Assembly: GCA_017303475.1 (NCBI GenBank)
Contig: JAFLBO010000011.1
Coordinates: 1-64,000 of the forward strand
DNA from: Chitinophagales bacterium
GTDB lineage: Bacteria; Bacteroidota; Bacteroidia; Chitinophagales; Saprospiraceae
Reading direction: 5' to 3'
DNA: 64,000 nt
The notes under the pieces are model-generated. The model was not told where the DNA came from. It did no database searches and saw nothing but the letters and a program-made list of their open reading frames with translations. The translations under genes were made by a program, and so were the position numbers. Numbering within the stretch: the stretch's first letter is position 1; the number at the start of each line of letters is the position of its first letter. Positions 53,951-63,503 of this stretch are shown piece by piece.

Positions 53951-55237
53951 TTAGAAGTCATTGATGGAACGACCCAGGAAGGTGAGTACACAGCGGAAGC
54001 CAATGTAGCATTTGGTCGTGTCCTGATATTCATAGGTACGGTTAGGCGTCTGCAGGAAGTAAGCAACGTCTTTCCATGAACCACCGCGGATAACTTTGCG
54101 CTTGGCGGTTTTAGGATCGTCTTCCTTCGCGTCATAGCGGATATCCGGGTTCAAGTCGTGAATGAATGAATATGCATTCTCGAAGTATGCAGATTCTGTC
54201 CACTCAGCTACGTTACCAGACATGCAATACAGACCATAGTCGTTCGGATAGTAGCCGTCAGCTTTAACAGTGTAGAGGCCACCATCTTCCGGATACACAC
54301 CGCGGCCAGGTTTGAAGTTAGCCAGGAGGCAACCTTTGGCGTTGCGGGTGTAGTATGCACCCCAAGGGTAAGAAGCCTCTTCACGGCCACCACGAGCAGC
54401 GTATTCCCACTCGTGTTCCGTTGGAAGGCGGAAGTCTTCAGACATTTCTTCTGTTTCGCCGGCCATGTTCCAGATTTTGGTGCGCCAGTAGCAGAAGGCT
54501 TTTGCCATCTTCCAGTTCACACCTACTACCGGATAATCGTCGAAAGCAGGGTGCCAGAAATAGTTACGAGACATTGGCTCGTTGTAGGAGTAAGAGAAGT
54601 CGCGAATCCAGGTAAGTGTATCCGGGTAGATCTTCACAGACTCACGACGGATAAAGCTGGTACGATTCACGTCCTTGCCACGTGGAGCGTGCGCAGCACC
54701 CTGCCAGTCGTACCACATGAATTCGAACACAAGTTTGTTCACGTCGAATTCTTTGCGGCCGGCAAAGCGTTCGTTGCCCTGGTAGAACAAGTCTTCCAAA
54801 GCGCCGTCGCCACCTTCTTCAGCGTCAGCTTCCCAGTCGATGTCGCCACGAGCTTCCCAGTCAAGACTAGGTTGTGGTGGGGACTGGTCGTTTTCGGATT
54901 CTTCCAACACGAGGTCGAGCTTGCGCAACGCAAGGGAGTCAACCACCCAATCAACGAACTGACGATATTCATTGTTGGTGATCTCCGTGTCGTCCATGAA
55001 GAAGCCTTGAATGGAGATGGTTTTAGGTTGAGCTACCAGCGAGCGGCTGATATCTTCATCACCTGAACCAATGGTGAGGGAACCGGAGGGGACATACACC
55101 ATACCATATGGGTTGATCCCTTTCCATTTTGGGCGATTGGCTACGCCAACGAGTTGGCCACCTTCGCTACGGCCACATGAAGCGGCAAGGGCTGCAAGGA
55201 ATAGCAGCAGAAGAAATGAATGCTGTAGTTTTTTCAT
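53951..55237 (-). CDS. gldK: T9SS / gliding lipoprotein GldK
   Basis: Starting at ATG 55237 gives ~428 residues, with a lipoprotein signal (LAASC, Cys near residue 21). The body is an FGE-sulfatase-like (SUMF1) fold: MVYVPSGSLTIGSGD, FFMDDTEITNNEYRQF, FRLPTEHEWEYAARGG, GLYCMSGNVAEWTES, VIRGGSW. GldK caps the periplasmic GldKN ring at the outer membrane; the fold is structural, not enzymatic. Confidence 0.93.
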   Translation of the reverse strand: MKKLQHSFLLLLFLAALAASCGRSEGGQLVGVANRPKWKGINPYGMVYVPSGSLTIGSGDEDISRSLVAQPKTISIQGFFMDDTEITNNEYRQFVDWVVDSLALRKLDLVLEESENDQSPPQPSLDWEARGDIDWEADAEEGGDGALEDLFYQGNERFAGRKEFDVNKLVFEFMWYDWQGAAHAPRGKDVNRTSFIRRESVKIYPDTLTWIRDFSYSYNEPMSRNYFWHPAFDDYPVVGVNWKMAKAFCYWRTKIWNMAGETEEMSEDFRLPTEHEWEYAARGGREEASYPWGAYYTRNAKGCLLANFKPGRGVYPEDGGLYTVKADGYYPNDYGLYCMSGNVAEWTESAYFENAYSFIHDLNPDIRYDAKEDDPKTAKRKVIRGGSWKDVAYFLQTPNRTYEYQDTTKCYIGFRCVLTFLGRSINDF

Positions 55238-55493
55238 GTTAAACACCCGTGTTTTCCTACTTAATATGTTCGGTTTGGAAAAGTGGTCGTAAAGGTAGAC
55301 AGAGGATTAAATTATTTGCGCAAACTTTACTGAATAAAATTTGGCGGCATTTAATTTTTTAGCCTCGGCGAGGACGCTGTCTAACGTTTAATTAACTTTT
55401 AATTGTATCCAAATGGCTTTTTTTTAGCATTTTTTTGTAAAAAAATCAATTGTCGGCAACCAGGCAAATTTTATGCCGGCACCAAAGATTTTT

Positions 55494-56474
55494 TCAAAAA
55501 AATCGAGGGTTGTAGATCACCGGAGGCAGTTTTCCCACCCCGATGGGTTTGTTGAGGCTGTAACGTATCAAAAGTTCATGACTTCCGCGATTGGCTACAC
55601 TTAGTGCAGACAATGGTAGATCGAACCCATATCCCAGGGTGGTCTTTTCGTTCATTTTGAACCCGAGAAACAACACTGCAGCATCTTTAGAGCTTGCAGT
55701 GAACCCCCTGTAAGAAACGCCGGCAAATGTATTTTCACGCCAAACACCCATGGCAGAAATCTCTATTTGTGTCTCCTTGAAGTCAGTTTTAACTAAACCG
55801 GATGGCTTAAGCTTCAAATTGTCGCCAATTGGTAAATAGTACGCACCGTAAATCAAATAATGTTGAACGGGCGAAAGAACAAAATTTCCATTGGAACCCG
55901 GTTTTACCTTCGTAGCAAACACAGGTTGGGCAGAAAGACCCAATTCCCATTTTTTATTCTGAAAAAAGAGTCCAGCCTCAAAAACAGGAGCTCCTGCCTG
56001 AACCCGGCCTTCCGGCAATATTGTTTCATTGTGCGAGAAGCTGGGCTCCGCATATGTGCCTTCAGGTGCACGCAACTTGGCGCCATCCAAACTGTATTGC
56101 AACCAGCCCCCGCTTAATCCCATTGACAAGAGGGTGTTGCTGCTCAAATTCACTTGATAATTGTAGCTGAGGATTGCCTGTGTGGTTTTATGAGCTCCTA
56201 TAGCATCATTTTCGAGTCTCAACCCTACCCCGCTGCTAATGGCATACACAGGAAGGTGCGCATTCACATGCTGGGTAACCGGAGCGCCCTGAAGCCCTGT
56301 CCATTGCTGCCGGTATACTCCGGTCATAACCAGGGTATTTTCCATGCCAGCATACGCCGGATTGTACACATAAGGATTTAAGGTGTACAAGCTGTACTGT
56401 GGCACCTGCTGGGCATGCAGAGCTCCCAGGCAGGCCAAAAACAGCCATAAAACGCCGAAGTACTTCATGTTCAT
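55494..56474 (-). CDS. PorP/SprF-family outer membrane protein
   Basis: The 326-residue product has a signal peptide (ending LHAQ, ~22), then the PorP/SprF opening PQYSLYTLNPYVYNPAYAGME and a beta-barrel pattern. These barrels help T9SS cargo reach or attach at the outer membrane. Here it heads the gldKLMN cluster, 247 bp upstream of gldK across an AT-rich spacer, so it fits the locus-linked PorP. Confidence 0.92.
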   Translation of the reverse strand: MNMKYFGVLWLFLACLGALHAQQVPQYSLYTLNPYVYNPAYAGMENTLVMTGVYRQQWTGLQGAPVTQHVNAHLPVYAISSGVGLRLENDAIGAHKTTQAILSYNYQVNLSSNTLLSMGLSGGWLQYSLDGAKLRAPEGTYAEPSFSHNETILPEGRVQAGAPVFEAGLFFQNKKWELGLSAQPVFATKVKPGSNGNFVLSPVQHYLIYGAYYLPIGDNLKLKPSGLVKTDFKETQIEISAMGVWRENTFAGVSYRGFTASSKDAAVLFLGFKMNEKTTLGYGFDLPLSALSVANRGSHELLIRYSLNKPIGVGKLPPVIYNPRFF

Positions 56475-56512
56475 GGGATGACATTGGTTTTTGAGCTGGT
56501 GAAAGTAAGACC

Positions 56513-58552
56513 TTATCGTGAATTCACCAAGTCTTGAAATGCTTCCAGTGAAATAACTGGCTTCTGACAGGCAAAATCACGACACACATATATTAAGGCA
56601 TCTGCCGCAGCATCTTTTCCGGCCAGCAATGGCTGAGAATTGTCGGGCGCCATGCTGGCAGCAAAAATTTTGTTGGGTAGAAAGGTTCGTTGAATTTTCA
56701 ACGCTTTTTCCACCGCATTATCGCCAACCAGGGCTATTTCCAGCATTGGATAGGTTTCATTCAGCATACAAATTGCCCAACGTTCAAAACTCCTGGGGAA
56801 TTTTTCTACCGTTTCGCGCATAGACGACATCATCCGGTGTGCCCGGGTTCGCCATTCCGGCCGATCGAGCAACAAACCCAGGCGCTGCAGGTTGTGAGCC
56901 ATCGTGCTGTTTCCGGATGGGGTCGCATTGTCGTACAGGCTTTTTTTGCGGTACACAATATCAACCTGATCCGAAGCAGTGTTGAAAAAGAACCCGGTTT
57001 CTTCGTCTGTGAAGTGCGTCAACACGTATTCTATAGCTTCCTCTGCCCATTGAAGGTACCGGGTATTAAATGTAACCTGGTGTACGTCTATCCAGGCAGC
57101 AATCAGAAATGCATAATCATCTAAAAACGCTTTCTCCTGAGAAGCGCTGTGTCGCCAGGAGCCATCCGAATTACGGAATTGTTGCCACAGGTATACCAAA
57201 TTCTGTTCAGCTGCTTGCAGATATTTTTCGTGTCCAAGTGCCGCATAAGCTGCTACGTATCCGGAAACCATCAACGCATTCCAGTCGAGCAAAATTTTAT
57301 GATCCAGACCTGGCCAAATTCTTTGGGACCGCACTTGAAGTAACTTGTGGTTACATTCGTGGAGTTTCTGTTGCAATTTATCTACTGGTATCTGATGCCG
57401 CTGTGCAAAATCCTGGTATCGGTGCGGACGCCAGAGGATGTTTTTATGCTCCCAGTTTCCTTCTTCGGTCACACCATAAAAATCGCAGTACAAATCGGCA
57501 TCATTGGTCAGGATTTCTTCAATTTCAGCCTTATCCCACACATAAAACTTTCCTTCCACTCCTTCTGAATCCGCATCCTGGGCAGCATAAAAGCCGCCTT
57601 CCGGACTGGTCATTTCCCGTTCCACATATTCCAGGGTTTGTTCAATGATGGCCGACCACTGTGTGGCTGTTCCTTCCGGCAGATGACCGGCACTGTATTT
57701 ATGCGCCTCGCTCAATACCGAAACCAGCAGGGCATTATCGTACAACATTTTTTCAAAATGAGGTATCAGCCATTCCCTGTCGGTAGCATATCGGGCAAAT
57801 CCGCCGCCAATTTGGTCGTAAATGCCACCTCTGGCCATTTTTTCCAGGGAAAACAGCGCGTGTTCCATGGCTTCTGGGTGGCCGGAGAAATACGACCAGT
57901 GCATCAGCCATTGGATGGCCATAGTGGCCGGAAACTTGGGGGCGCCGCCAAAACCACCTTCAGCCTGGTCAAACTGATCGCGGATGCGAAGAAACAGCTG
58001 GTTCGGATCGGCGGCCACCAGAGCGCCCGGTTCTGGCGGGCGAATGAAAACCCCGTCGTTGCGCCGGATATTGCCGAGTAACCTGTCTGCCTGATTCAGC
58101 GCTGTTTCGCGCTGAGTAGCCCAGATATTGGCCAGATGTTGGAGCAGCTGCATCCAGGAGGGCCTGTTAAATGCCGGTACAGGCGGGTAATAGGTGCCTA
58201 CATAAAAAGGTTTCCCATCGGGGGTGAGGAAACAATTCAGGGGCCAGCCACCGCCGCCAGTAAGGATTTGGCAGGCTTCCATGTAAACGGCATCCACATC
58301 CGGGCGTTCCTCCCGGTCTACCTTTATATTAATGTAGTGTTCGTTCATGAATGCCGCTACTTCAGCATTTTCAAACGATTCCCGCTCCATGACATGGCAC
58401 CAGTGGCAGGTGCTGTAACCAATGCTCACCAGAATGGGTTTTTGCTCTGCTATGGCTCGTTCAAAGGCTTCCGGCTTCCAGGCATACCAGTCAACCGGAT
58501 TATGTACATGTTGAAGGAGGTATGGAGAAGTTTCGAATTGTAGTCTGTTCAT
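56513..58552 (-). CDS. YyaL-type thioredoxin-domain protein (DUF255)
   Basis: The 679-residue product has an N-terminal thioredoxin-like domain with the CHWCH motif (Cys49, Cys52) and [17 protein letters not shown] large alpha/alpha-toroid domain like N-acylglucosamine 2-epimerases follows ([16 protein letters not shown]). This is the SSP411/YyaL family; its reaction is not established. The start is 4 bp after the upstream mscS stop, so the two form an operon. Confidence 0.9.
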   Translation of the reverse strand: MNRLQFETSPYLLQHVHNPVDWYAWKPEAFERAIAEQKPILVSIGYSTCHWCHVMERESFENAEVAAFMNEHYINIKVDREERPDVDAVYMEACQILTGGGGWPLNCFLTPDGKPFYVGTYYPPVPAFNRPSWMQLLQHLANIWATQRETALNQADRLLGNIRRNDGVFIRPPEPGALVAADPNQLFLRIRDQFDQAEGGFGGAPKFPATMAIQWLMHWSYFSGHPEAMEHALFSLEKMARGGIYDQIGGGFARYATDREWLIPHFEKMLYDNALLVSVLSEAHKYSAGHLPEGTATQWSAIIEQTLEYVEREMTSPEGGFYAAQDADSEGVEGKFYVWDKAEIEEILTNDADLYCDFYGVTEEGNWEHKNILWRPHRYQDFAQRHQIPVDKLQQKLHECNHKLLQVRSQRIWPGLDHKILLDWNALMVSGYVAAYAALGHEKYLQAAEQNLVYLWQQFRNSDGSWRHSASQEKAFLDDYAFLIAAWIDVHQVTFNTRYLQWAEEAIEYVLTHFTDEETGFFFNTASDQVDIVYRKKSLYDNATPSGNSTMAHNLQRLGLLLDRPEWRTRAHRMMSSMRETVEKFPRSFERWAICMLNETYPMLEIALVGDNAVEKALKIQRTFLPNKIFAASMAPDNSQPLLAGKDAAADALIYVCRDFACQKPVISLEAFQDLVNSR

Positions 58553-58556
58553 GATT

Positions 58557-59465
58557 TTAAATGACGGCGTGACCGGGCATATCTGGGAGGTCCGGGATTT
58601 GGTCGGCTACTTTTTCCCGCTCACTAATGATTTTAACCAGCCGGCGGATGGCTTTGCGCCTTATCTGGCGATCGAGTTCCTTATTAGGTTCTTTGAGGAT
58701 GTACTGGAATTTCATGGAAACCATATCCTTTTTCACTTCAGCAATCCGCAGGTAGTAGGAATCTGGTTGAATCATGTTAGAAAACGGACTGATGGTATCG
58801 ATCAGCATGGATTCCATTTCCTCCACGGTTTTCAAGTGTTTCAGGTCAATTTCAAACTCAATACTGGAACGCTTGATTTCCCGTTTGGTGTAGTTTACCA
58901 CCTCTATAGTGAGCAACATGGAGTTTGGAATATAGATCACATCATCGTCGTCGTTCAGCAGGTGGATATTTTGCAGGGTAATATCAATGATTTTGCCACG
59001 ATGTTCTCCAATCCGCACATTATCACCAATGCTGAGCTGACTTGAGAAGGTAATGATCATCCCATTGATCATATTGGTAATATAATCCTTGGTGAGGATG
59101 GCAATACCGGCAAAAATGATGGAGAGTGAGGTAAACAGCTGACGCACATCAATCCGGAAAAGCGACAGGATGCCCACCACTATCCCCACCACCAACAGGA
59201 GCAGGTAGATCTGTCCTACACCAATGATAAAGTTATCGTCGCGGGTAATTTTGTGGCGACGGCGATACCAGCGGGTAGCGGCAAACTGGATAAAATCCAA
59301 CAGCATCAGGAATATGGCAATACTGGCCAGGGTAATGACATAATAATCCAGTGCAGAGCGGTATTTGGACCAGCTGTAGAAATGCGTAACATCCCATTCT
59401 CCCAGGCGGATGAGTACCAATACTGTAAATATGGCCAGTTTTAGCAGGAGAATGAAGTATTTCAT
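58557..59465 (-). CDS. Small-conductance mechanosensitive channel (MscS family)
   Basis: The 302-residue product has four N-terminal helices (~5-20, ~42-60, ~85-106, ~115-135). The pore-lining helix and beta domain follow ([46 protein letters not shown]), then a cytoplasmic vestibule. It releases solutes on hypo-osmotic shock. Co-transcribed with the downstream YyaL-type gene. Confidence 0.88.
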   Translation of the reverse strand: MKYFILLLKLAIFTVLVLIRLGEWDVTHFYSWSKYRSALDYYVITLASIAIFLMLLDFIQFAATRWYRRRHKITRDDNFIIGVGQIYLLLLVVGIVVGILSLFRIDVRQLFTSLSIIFAGIAILTKDYITNMINGMIITFSSQLSIGDNVRIGEHRGKIIDITLQNIHLLNDDDDVIYIPNSMLLTIEVVNYTKREIKRSSIEFEIDLKHLKTVEEMESMLIDTISPFSNMIQPDSYYLRIAEVKKDMVSMKFQYILKEPNKELDRQIRRKAIRRLVKIISEREKVADQIPDLPDMPGHAVI

Positions 59466-59509
59466 GGCGATTAAATTTGGGTTGTTTGGGGGTCAAATCA
59501 TAAAAAACA

Positions 59510-59546
59510 AAAACTTCCCGAAAGTTCACGTCTTTCGGGAAGTTTT
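59510..59546. terminator. Bidirectional terminator between ald and mscS
   Basis: Perfect 15-bp stem AAAACTTCCCGAAAG and complement, 7-nt loop, with flanking A/T runs. It lies 20 bp after the ald stop on the minus strand. Confidence 0.9.
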
Positions 59547-59566
59547 CAAAATATGCAAGCCGGAAA

Positions 59567-60682
59567 TTAGCCCATTACGGAATCAGCAGTATGCAACGGG
59601 AGGCCAAAAGCATCGGCTACACCTTTATATACTACTTTACCGCCTACCACATTGAGGCCGAGTTTGAGTTCGCCGTTTTCAGCGCAGGCTTTTTTCCATC
59701 CTTTCTCTGCCAATTGCAGAGCATATGGCAGTGTGGCATTGGTGAGCGCTACGGTTGAAGTGAATGGTACAGCGCCCGGCATGTTGGCCACGCAATAGTG
59801 CACCACATCGTCGATGATGTAGATTGGATCAGCGTGGGTGGTTGGACGGGTGGTTTCGATGCAACCGCCCTGGTCTACAGCTACGTCTACCACTACGGTT
59901 CCCGGACGCATGAGTTTCAGCATATCGCGGGTGATGAGGTTTGGCGCTTTGGCGCCTGGCAGCAATACCGCACCTACTACAAGGTCATGGTTTTGGATGA
60001 GGCGACGGATATTGTACTCGTTGGAGTATTCTGTTACTACGTTAGCTGGCATTACATCGCTGAGGTAGCGCAGGCGTGTAAGGTTAACGTCGAGGATGGT
60101 AACCATTGCACCCAGGCCGGCAGCCATTTTAGCCGCCTGTGTCCCCACGATACCGCCACCGATAACCAGTACTTTACCCGGAGGAACACCTGGTACGCCA
60201 CCAAGCAATACGCCGCGTCCTTTTACCGGTTTTTCCAGGTATTTGGCGCCTTCCTGAATCGCCATACGACCGGCCACTTCCGACATAGGAATGAGCAGGG
60301 GCAACTGGCGATCTTTGGTTTCTACTGTTTCATAAGCCAGGCAAACAGACTTGCTTGCAATCATGGCTTTGGTCAGCTCTTCACTGGAAGCGAAGTGGAA
60401 ATAAGTAAAAATCAACTGATTTTCGCGGCAGCGGGCATATTCTTCCTTGATAGGCTCTTTCACCTTCATGATCATTTCTGCCTTGGTCCAAACTTCTTCA
60501 GCAGTAGCCAGGATTTGGGCGCCGGCATCTGTGTAGTCTTTGTCTTCAAAACCGCTGCCTACACCGGCAGTGCTTTGAACCAATACGGTATGGCCGCGAC
60601 GAGTAAACTCCATAGCCCCTGCAGGAGTGAGGGCAACCCGGTTTTCGTTGCTTTTTATTTCTTTTGGTACGCCAATGATCAT
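59567..60682 (-). CDS. ald: Alanine dehydrogenase
   Basis: The 371-residue product is the family length. The N-terminal catalytic domain has KVKEP (Lys74) and YFHFASSEELT (His96). The NAD-binding Rossmann motif GGGIVGTQAAK is at 175-185, and the VVDVAVDQGG region is present. It converts alanine and NAD to pyruvate, NADH and ammonia in the cytosol. A TACCTTTG-type -7 element on the minus strand lies at 60733-60726. Confidence 0.95.
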   Translation of the reverse strand: MIIGVPKEIKSNENRVALTPAGAMEFTRRGHTVLVQSTAGVGSGFEDKDYTDAGAQILATAEEVWTKAEMIMKVKEPIKEEYARCRENQLIFTYFHFASSEELTKAMIASKSVCLAYETVETKDRQLPLLIPMSEVAGRMAIQEGAKYLEKPVKGRGVLLGGVPGVPPGKVLVIGGGIVGTQAAKMAAGLGAMVTILDVNLTRLRYLSDVMPANVVTEYSNEYNIRRLIQNHDLVVGAVLLPGAKAPNLITRDMLKLMRPGTVVVDVAVDQGGCIETTRPTTHADPIYIIDDVVHYCVANMPGAVPFTSTVALTNATLPYALQLAEKGWKKACAENGELKLGLNVVGGKVVYKGVADAFGLPLHTADSVMG

Positions 60683-60725
60683 GTGCTCAGAGTATTGTTG
60701 GTTAGAGAATGTTAATTTAGCCGGG

Positions 60726-60835
60726 CAAAGGTAGTATTTCCGGAAATATTCCCGGAAGTTCCAGTGCCGAACTTGGCATTTCGGGTTGGGTATATGAAGT
60801 TAGACCAACGGAGAACGAAAAACCCATTACCTTTG
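60726..60835. promoter_or_regulatory. Divergent promoter region, ald and slyD-like gene
   Basis: TACCTTTG occurs on the minus strand at 60733-60726 (toward ald) and on the plus strand at 60828-60835 (toward the isomerase). Clear -33 partners were not found. Confidence 0.45.
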
Positions 60836-60934
60836 CAGCGCTTTTCGCCGTGGATATCATTTTCTCCGCCCCGAAAACTACATTTTTGTGCTCCGGGTTA
60901 ACGGGGCAAACTCTTTTCAACATTCTGATTTTCA

Positions 60935-61441
60935 ATGACTATTGAATCTAACAAGGTAGTGTCCGTACACTACACGCTCAACGAGGGTACCGCAGAGGGA
61001 CAACTTGTTGAAACCACTCAAGGCGGAGCGCCGCTTGTTTTTATCTACGGTATCGGCATGATGATTCCGGCATTTGAAGCCAATCTGTCCGGTTTGAAAG
61101 CTGGCGACACCTTTGCGTTTGGTATTGCTGCGGCAGAAGCCTACGGCGAATACGATGAAACGGCATTGGTAGAAGTTCCCAAACAAATATTTGAGCACGA
61201 GGGTAAAATTCCAGACGGCTTACTTGAAGTAGGCAATGTATTGCCGCTGCAGGACCAGGAAGGCAACCGCCTTCAGGGCATGGTAGCTTATGTTGGTCTG
61301 GAAACGGTGAAACTTGATTTTAACCACCCAATGGCAGGTGTTGACCTGTTCTTCACCGGTCATGTGGATTCTGTGCGTGATGCCGACCCAAGCGAACTGG
61401 CACATGGCCACGTTCATGGTCCGGGTGGACACCACCATTGA
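60935..61441 (+). CDS. SlyD-like FKBP peptidyl-prolyl isomerase
   Basis: The 168-residue product has a split FKBP domain with the inserted IF chaperone flap (~70-125) as in SlyD, and a His-rich tail (HGHVHGPGGHHH) suited to Ni or other metal binding. Cytosolic; no signal peptide. In enterobacteria SlyD also serves hydrogenase maturation, but no hydrogenase gene is in this window. Confidence 0.9.
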   Translation: MTIESNKVVSVHYTLNEGTAEGQLVETTQGGAPLVFIYGIGMMIPAFEANLSGLKAGDTFAFGIAAAEAYGEYDETALVEVPKQIFEHEGKIPDGLLEVGNVLPLQDQEGNRLQGMVAYVGLETVKLDFNHPMAGVDLFFTGHVDSVRDADPSELAHGHVHGPGGHHH

Positions 61442-61467
61442 TTTGGTGTAAAAACGATACATTTTAG

Positions 61468-61506
61468 ACGTCTTTATTCAGCTTCGGCCGGATAAAGACG
61501 TTTTTG
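61468..61506 (+). terminator. Terminator after the slyD-like gene
   Basis: Stem ACGTCTTTAT/ATAAAGACGT with a GC-rich inner part, then T5. Confidence 0.88.
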
Positions 61507-61548
61507 TTTTGACAACCTTGACGGGAAAATGATGACATTTGCCGCATT

Positions 61549-62901
61549 ATGGCTGATTCAAACGAACCAAAGGCAAGTCAGCGTGTAGACATTTTATCAC
61601 GCACCATTGTAGCCCTGCTGATCGGGATACTGATCGGGGCGGTCATTTCGCTGACCGGACTGAGCGCGCTGGAAGATCACGTGATGGAAATGATCATCGG
61701 CTTTGTAGCGTTGGTGGTGATTGTGGCCGCCATAGCCTTCATCCTGGTGCAGAACAAGGAAAAGGTCTTGCACAAGCTATTTGGGGTGTCAGACACCGAC
61801 TTGGGCGATGTAAAAGACAATGCGCAGCAGCTGTTTCTGCATGCCTGGAACCGCCAGTTTACCGAAGCCAGGGGGAACTTTGACGCCCTGTTTACCAAGA
61901 TTTTTGCCTGGTATTCCTGGATGAGCTTCAGGCGCTGGATTTTGATGGTGTTTCAGATGTTGTTTGTGGGTTTTGGGGGTATTCTGGGCACTATGTTGCT
62001 GTATAACCAGAATAAGCTGCTCACCCAGCAAAACATACTGTTGCAAAGTCAGAACTACCGTCTTGATCAGCAAACCTATCTGCAAGAGGCCGACAGACGC
62101 AGTTCGCTGATTTTTTTGATGGGGAATTTGCTCGATGCCATGGACCGGGAGCTCAAAAACGACGTTGGGCAGCCCGGTGTGCGGGATCTATCCCCGCAGA
62201 TTATTGGCAGGGTGGTAGCGCTGAGTAAGAGTTTGCGCCCATACAGATACCTGGAGAGCGATTCCCTGGTTAGCCGGGAGTTGAGTCCAGAGCGCGGACA
62301 GCTGCTGGTAAGTATTGTAAACAGTCAGATAGACAAAGGGACCCTTCGCAAAATCTTCCAATTCTCGGATTTCTCTGCCGCCGATTTGAAAGGCGCTGTT
62401 TTGTCGGGAGAATATTTGAATGGGATAAATCTTAGCAGAGCAGATTTGGCTGGTGCAACCCTGGATGAAACTGATTTTAGTCAGGCAGACCTCAGTGGTG
62501 CAGACCTGTCTGACGCCATTCTGGCGCGCGCTGTTTTGAAAGAGGCCAGACTCAGGCAAACCAATTTACAACGGGCTTACCTGGAATCGGCAGATTTATC
62601 GCAAGCTAATTTTTATGGGGCCAAACTTCAGGATGCCAACCTTTCCGGGGCTAAAATGACCCAAACTCATTTTGCCAGTGCTGCACTTTCCAGAGCAGAC
62701 CTCTCTGGAGCAGCCATTCTCAAAGCCCGTTTTGAACAGGCTGAACTGGACAGTGCAGTAGTGAATGAATACGACTGGATATTCAGGCTTGAAGCTATGG
62801 GGGCAGATACCATTCGTGGTTTGCATTATGTACAAACCCATTATCGGGTAGACTCGGTTCAAACCCGCCTGGGGTATCAGTATTTGCTGTTGAAAAAGTA
62901 A
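61549..62901 (+). CDS. Membrane protein with C-terminal pentapeptide repeats
   Basis: The 450-residue product has two helices near residues 19-37 and 44-65, a third near 130-148 (ILMVFQMLFVGFGGILGTMLLY) and a coiled-coil-like stretch (149-180). It ends in a run of A(D/N)LxX pentapeptides (~280-400: ADLSGADLSDAILARAVL…). The repeats form a right-handed square helix. No function can be assigned. It ends exactly where the convergent oxidase-subunit gene ends. Confidence 0.85.
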   Translation: MADSNEPKASQRVDILSRTIVALLIGILIGAVISLTGLSALEDHVMEMIIGFVALVVIVAAIAFILVQNKEKVLHKLFGVSDTDLGDVKDNAQQLFLHAWNRQFTEARGNFDALFTKIFAWYSWMSFRRWILMVFQMLFVGFGGILGTMLLYNQNKLLTQQNILLQSQNYRLDQQTYLQEADRRSSLIFLMGNLLDAMDRELKNDVGQPGVRDLSPQIIGRVVALSKSLRPYRYLESDSLVSRELSPERGQLLVSIVNSQIDKGTLRKIFQFSDFSAADLKGAVLSGEYLNGINLSRADLAGATLDETDFSQADLSGADLSDAILARAVLKEARLRQTNLQRAYLESADLSQANFYGAKLQDANLSGAKMTQTHFASAALSRADLSGAAILKARFEQAELDSAVVNEYDWIFRLEAMGADTIRGLHYVQTHYRVDSVQTRLGYQYLLLKK

Positions 62902-63501
62902 TTAAAACAGCTGGTTGATGGCAAAGAACAACACCAGGTATATCCAGAGGATATCCAAAAAATGCCAGTAGATGGTAAGCAGGCGCAAGCCTAGTCTTTT
63001 GCCTGGATCGGAGAAGTAGACTAAAACCGTTACCGGATCTATCATGTATTTTTTGGCTGCGCGGTAAAACCTGACCAAAAAGGGCAAGCCGGCCAATACG
63101 TGCGCCAGGTGTACGAACGAGATTACGTACAGGAATCCGATGGTGGTGGAGGAATTCAGGTAAATATTTTGCTGAAACAGCCAATACCAGGCAACAGCCT
63201 GCATGGCGGTAAAAAATCCGGATAAAACCAGGGTATACAGCAGGTTCTGCTGGTAACCTTGGGTATCGTCAGCCAGATAGCACTTCTTGGCGCGTATCAT
63301 CGTCCAGCTACTACCCACCAGAATCAAGGTATTTACCACGAACAATGCCGGTACTTGCACGGGTGGTACGCCGTTCGTTACGCGTATGTACACGTATGCG
63401 ACCGTCAGGGCCAGGAATAAAAACGCCAACCCAAACAGCAGGATAAACAACATCACATTCTTTGGATGAAAGAGGAACTCGTTCGGGTTGTTGTTCGTCA
63501 T
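62902..63501 (-). CDS. Cytochrome c oxidase subunit III-like protein
   Basis: The 199-residue product has five membrane helices and the COX3 fold: VMLFILLFGLAFLFLALTVAYVYIR, then SFVHLAHVLAGLPFL, and YWHFLDILWIYLVLFF at the end, the conserved His/Trp/Asp segment. Part of the heme-copper oxidase in the inner membrane. The start is 2 bp after the stop of the upstream transporter gene. No other oxidase subunit is inside the window. Confidence 0.85.
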   Translation of the reverse strand: MTNNNPNEFLFHPKNVMLFILLFGLAFLFLALTVAYVYIRVTNGVPPVQVPALFVVNTLILVGSSWTMIRAKKCYLADDTQGYQQNLLYTLVLSGFFTAMQAVAWYWLFQQNIYLNSSTTIGFLYVISFVHLAHVLAGLPFLVRFYRAAKKYMIDPVTVLVYFSDPGKRLGLRLLTIYWHFLDILWIYLVLFFAINQLF

Positions 63502-63503
63502 AA

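Noticed and set aside
53026..56474. GldK as an active sulfatase-modifying enzyme
   Set aside because: The FGE-like fold is present, but the locus context (gldLMN, porP) and lipoprotein signal identify it as the structural GldK.
61549..62901. Quinolone-resistance (Qnr-like) pentapeptide protein
   Set aside because: It has membrane helices and a long non-repeat N-terminal part; Qnr proteins are soluble and made only of repeats.
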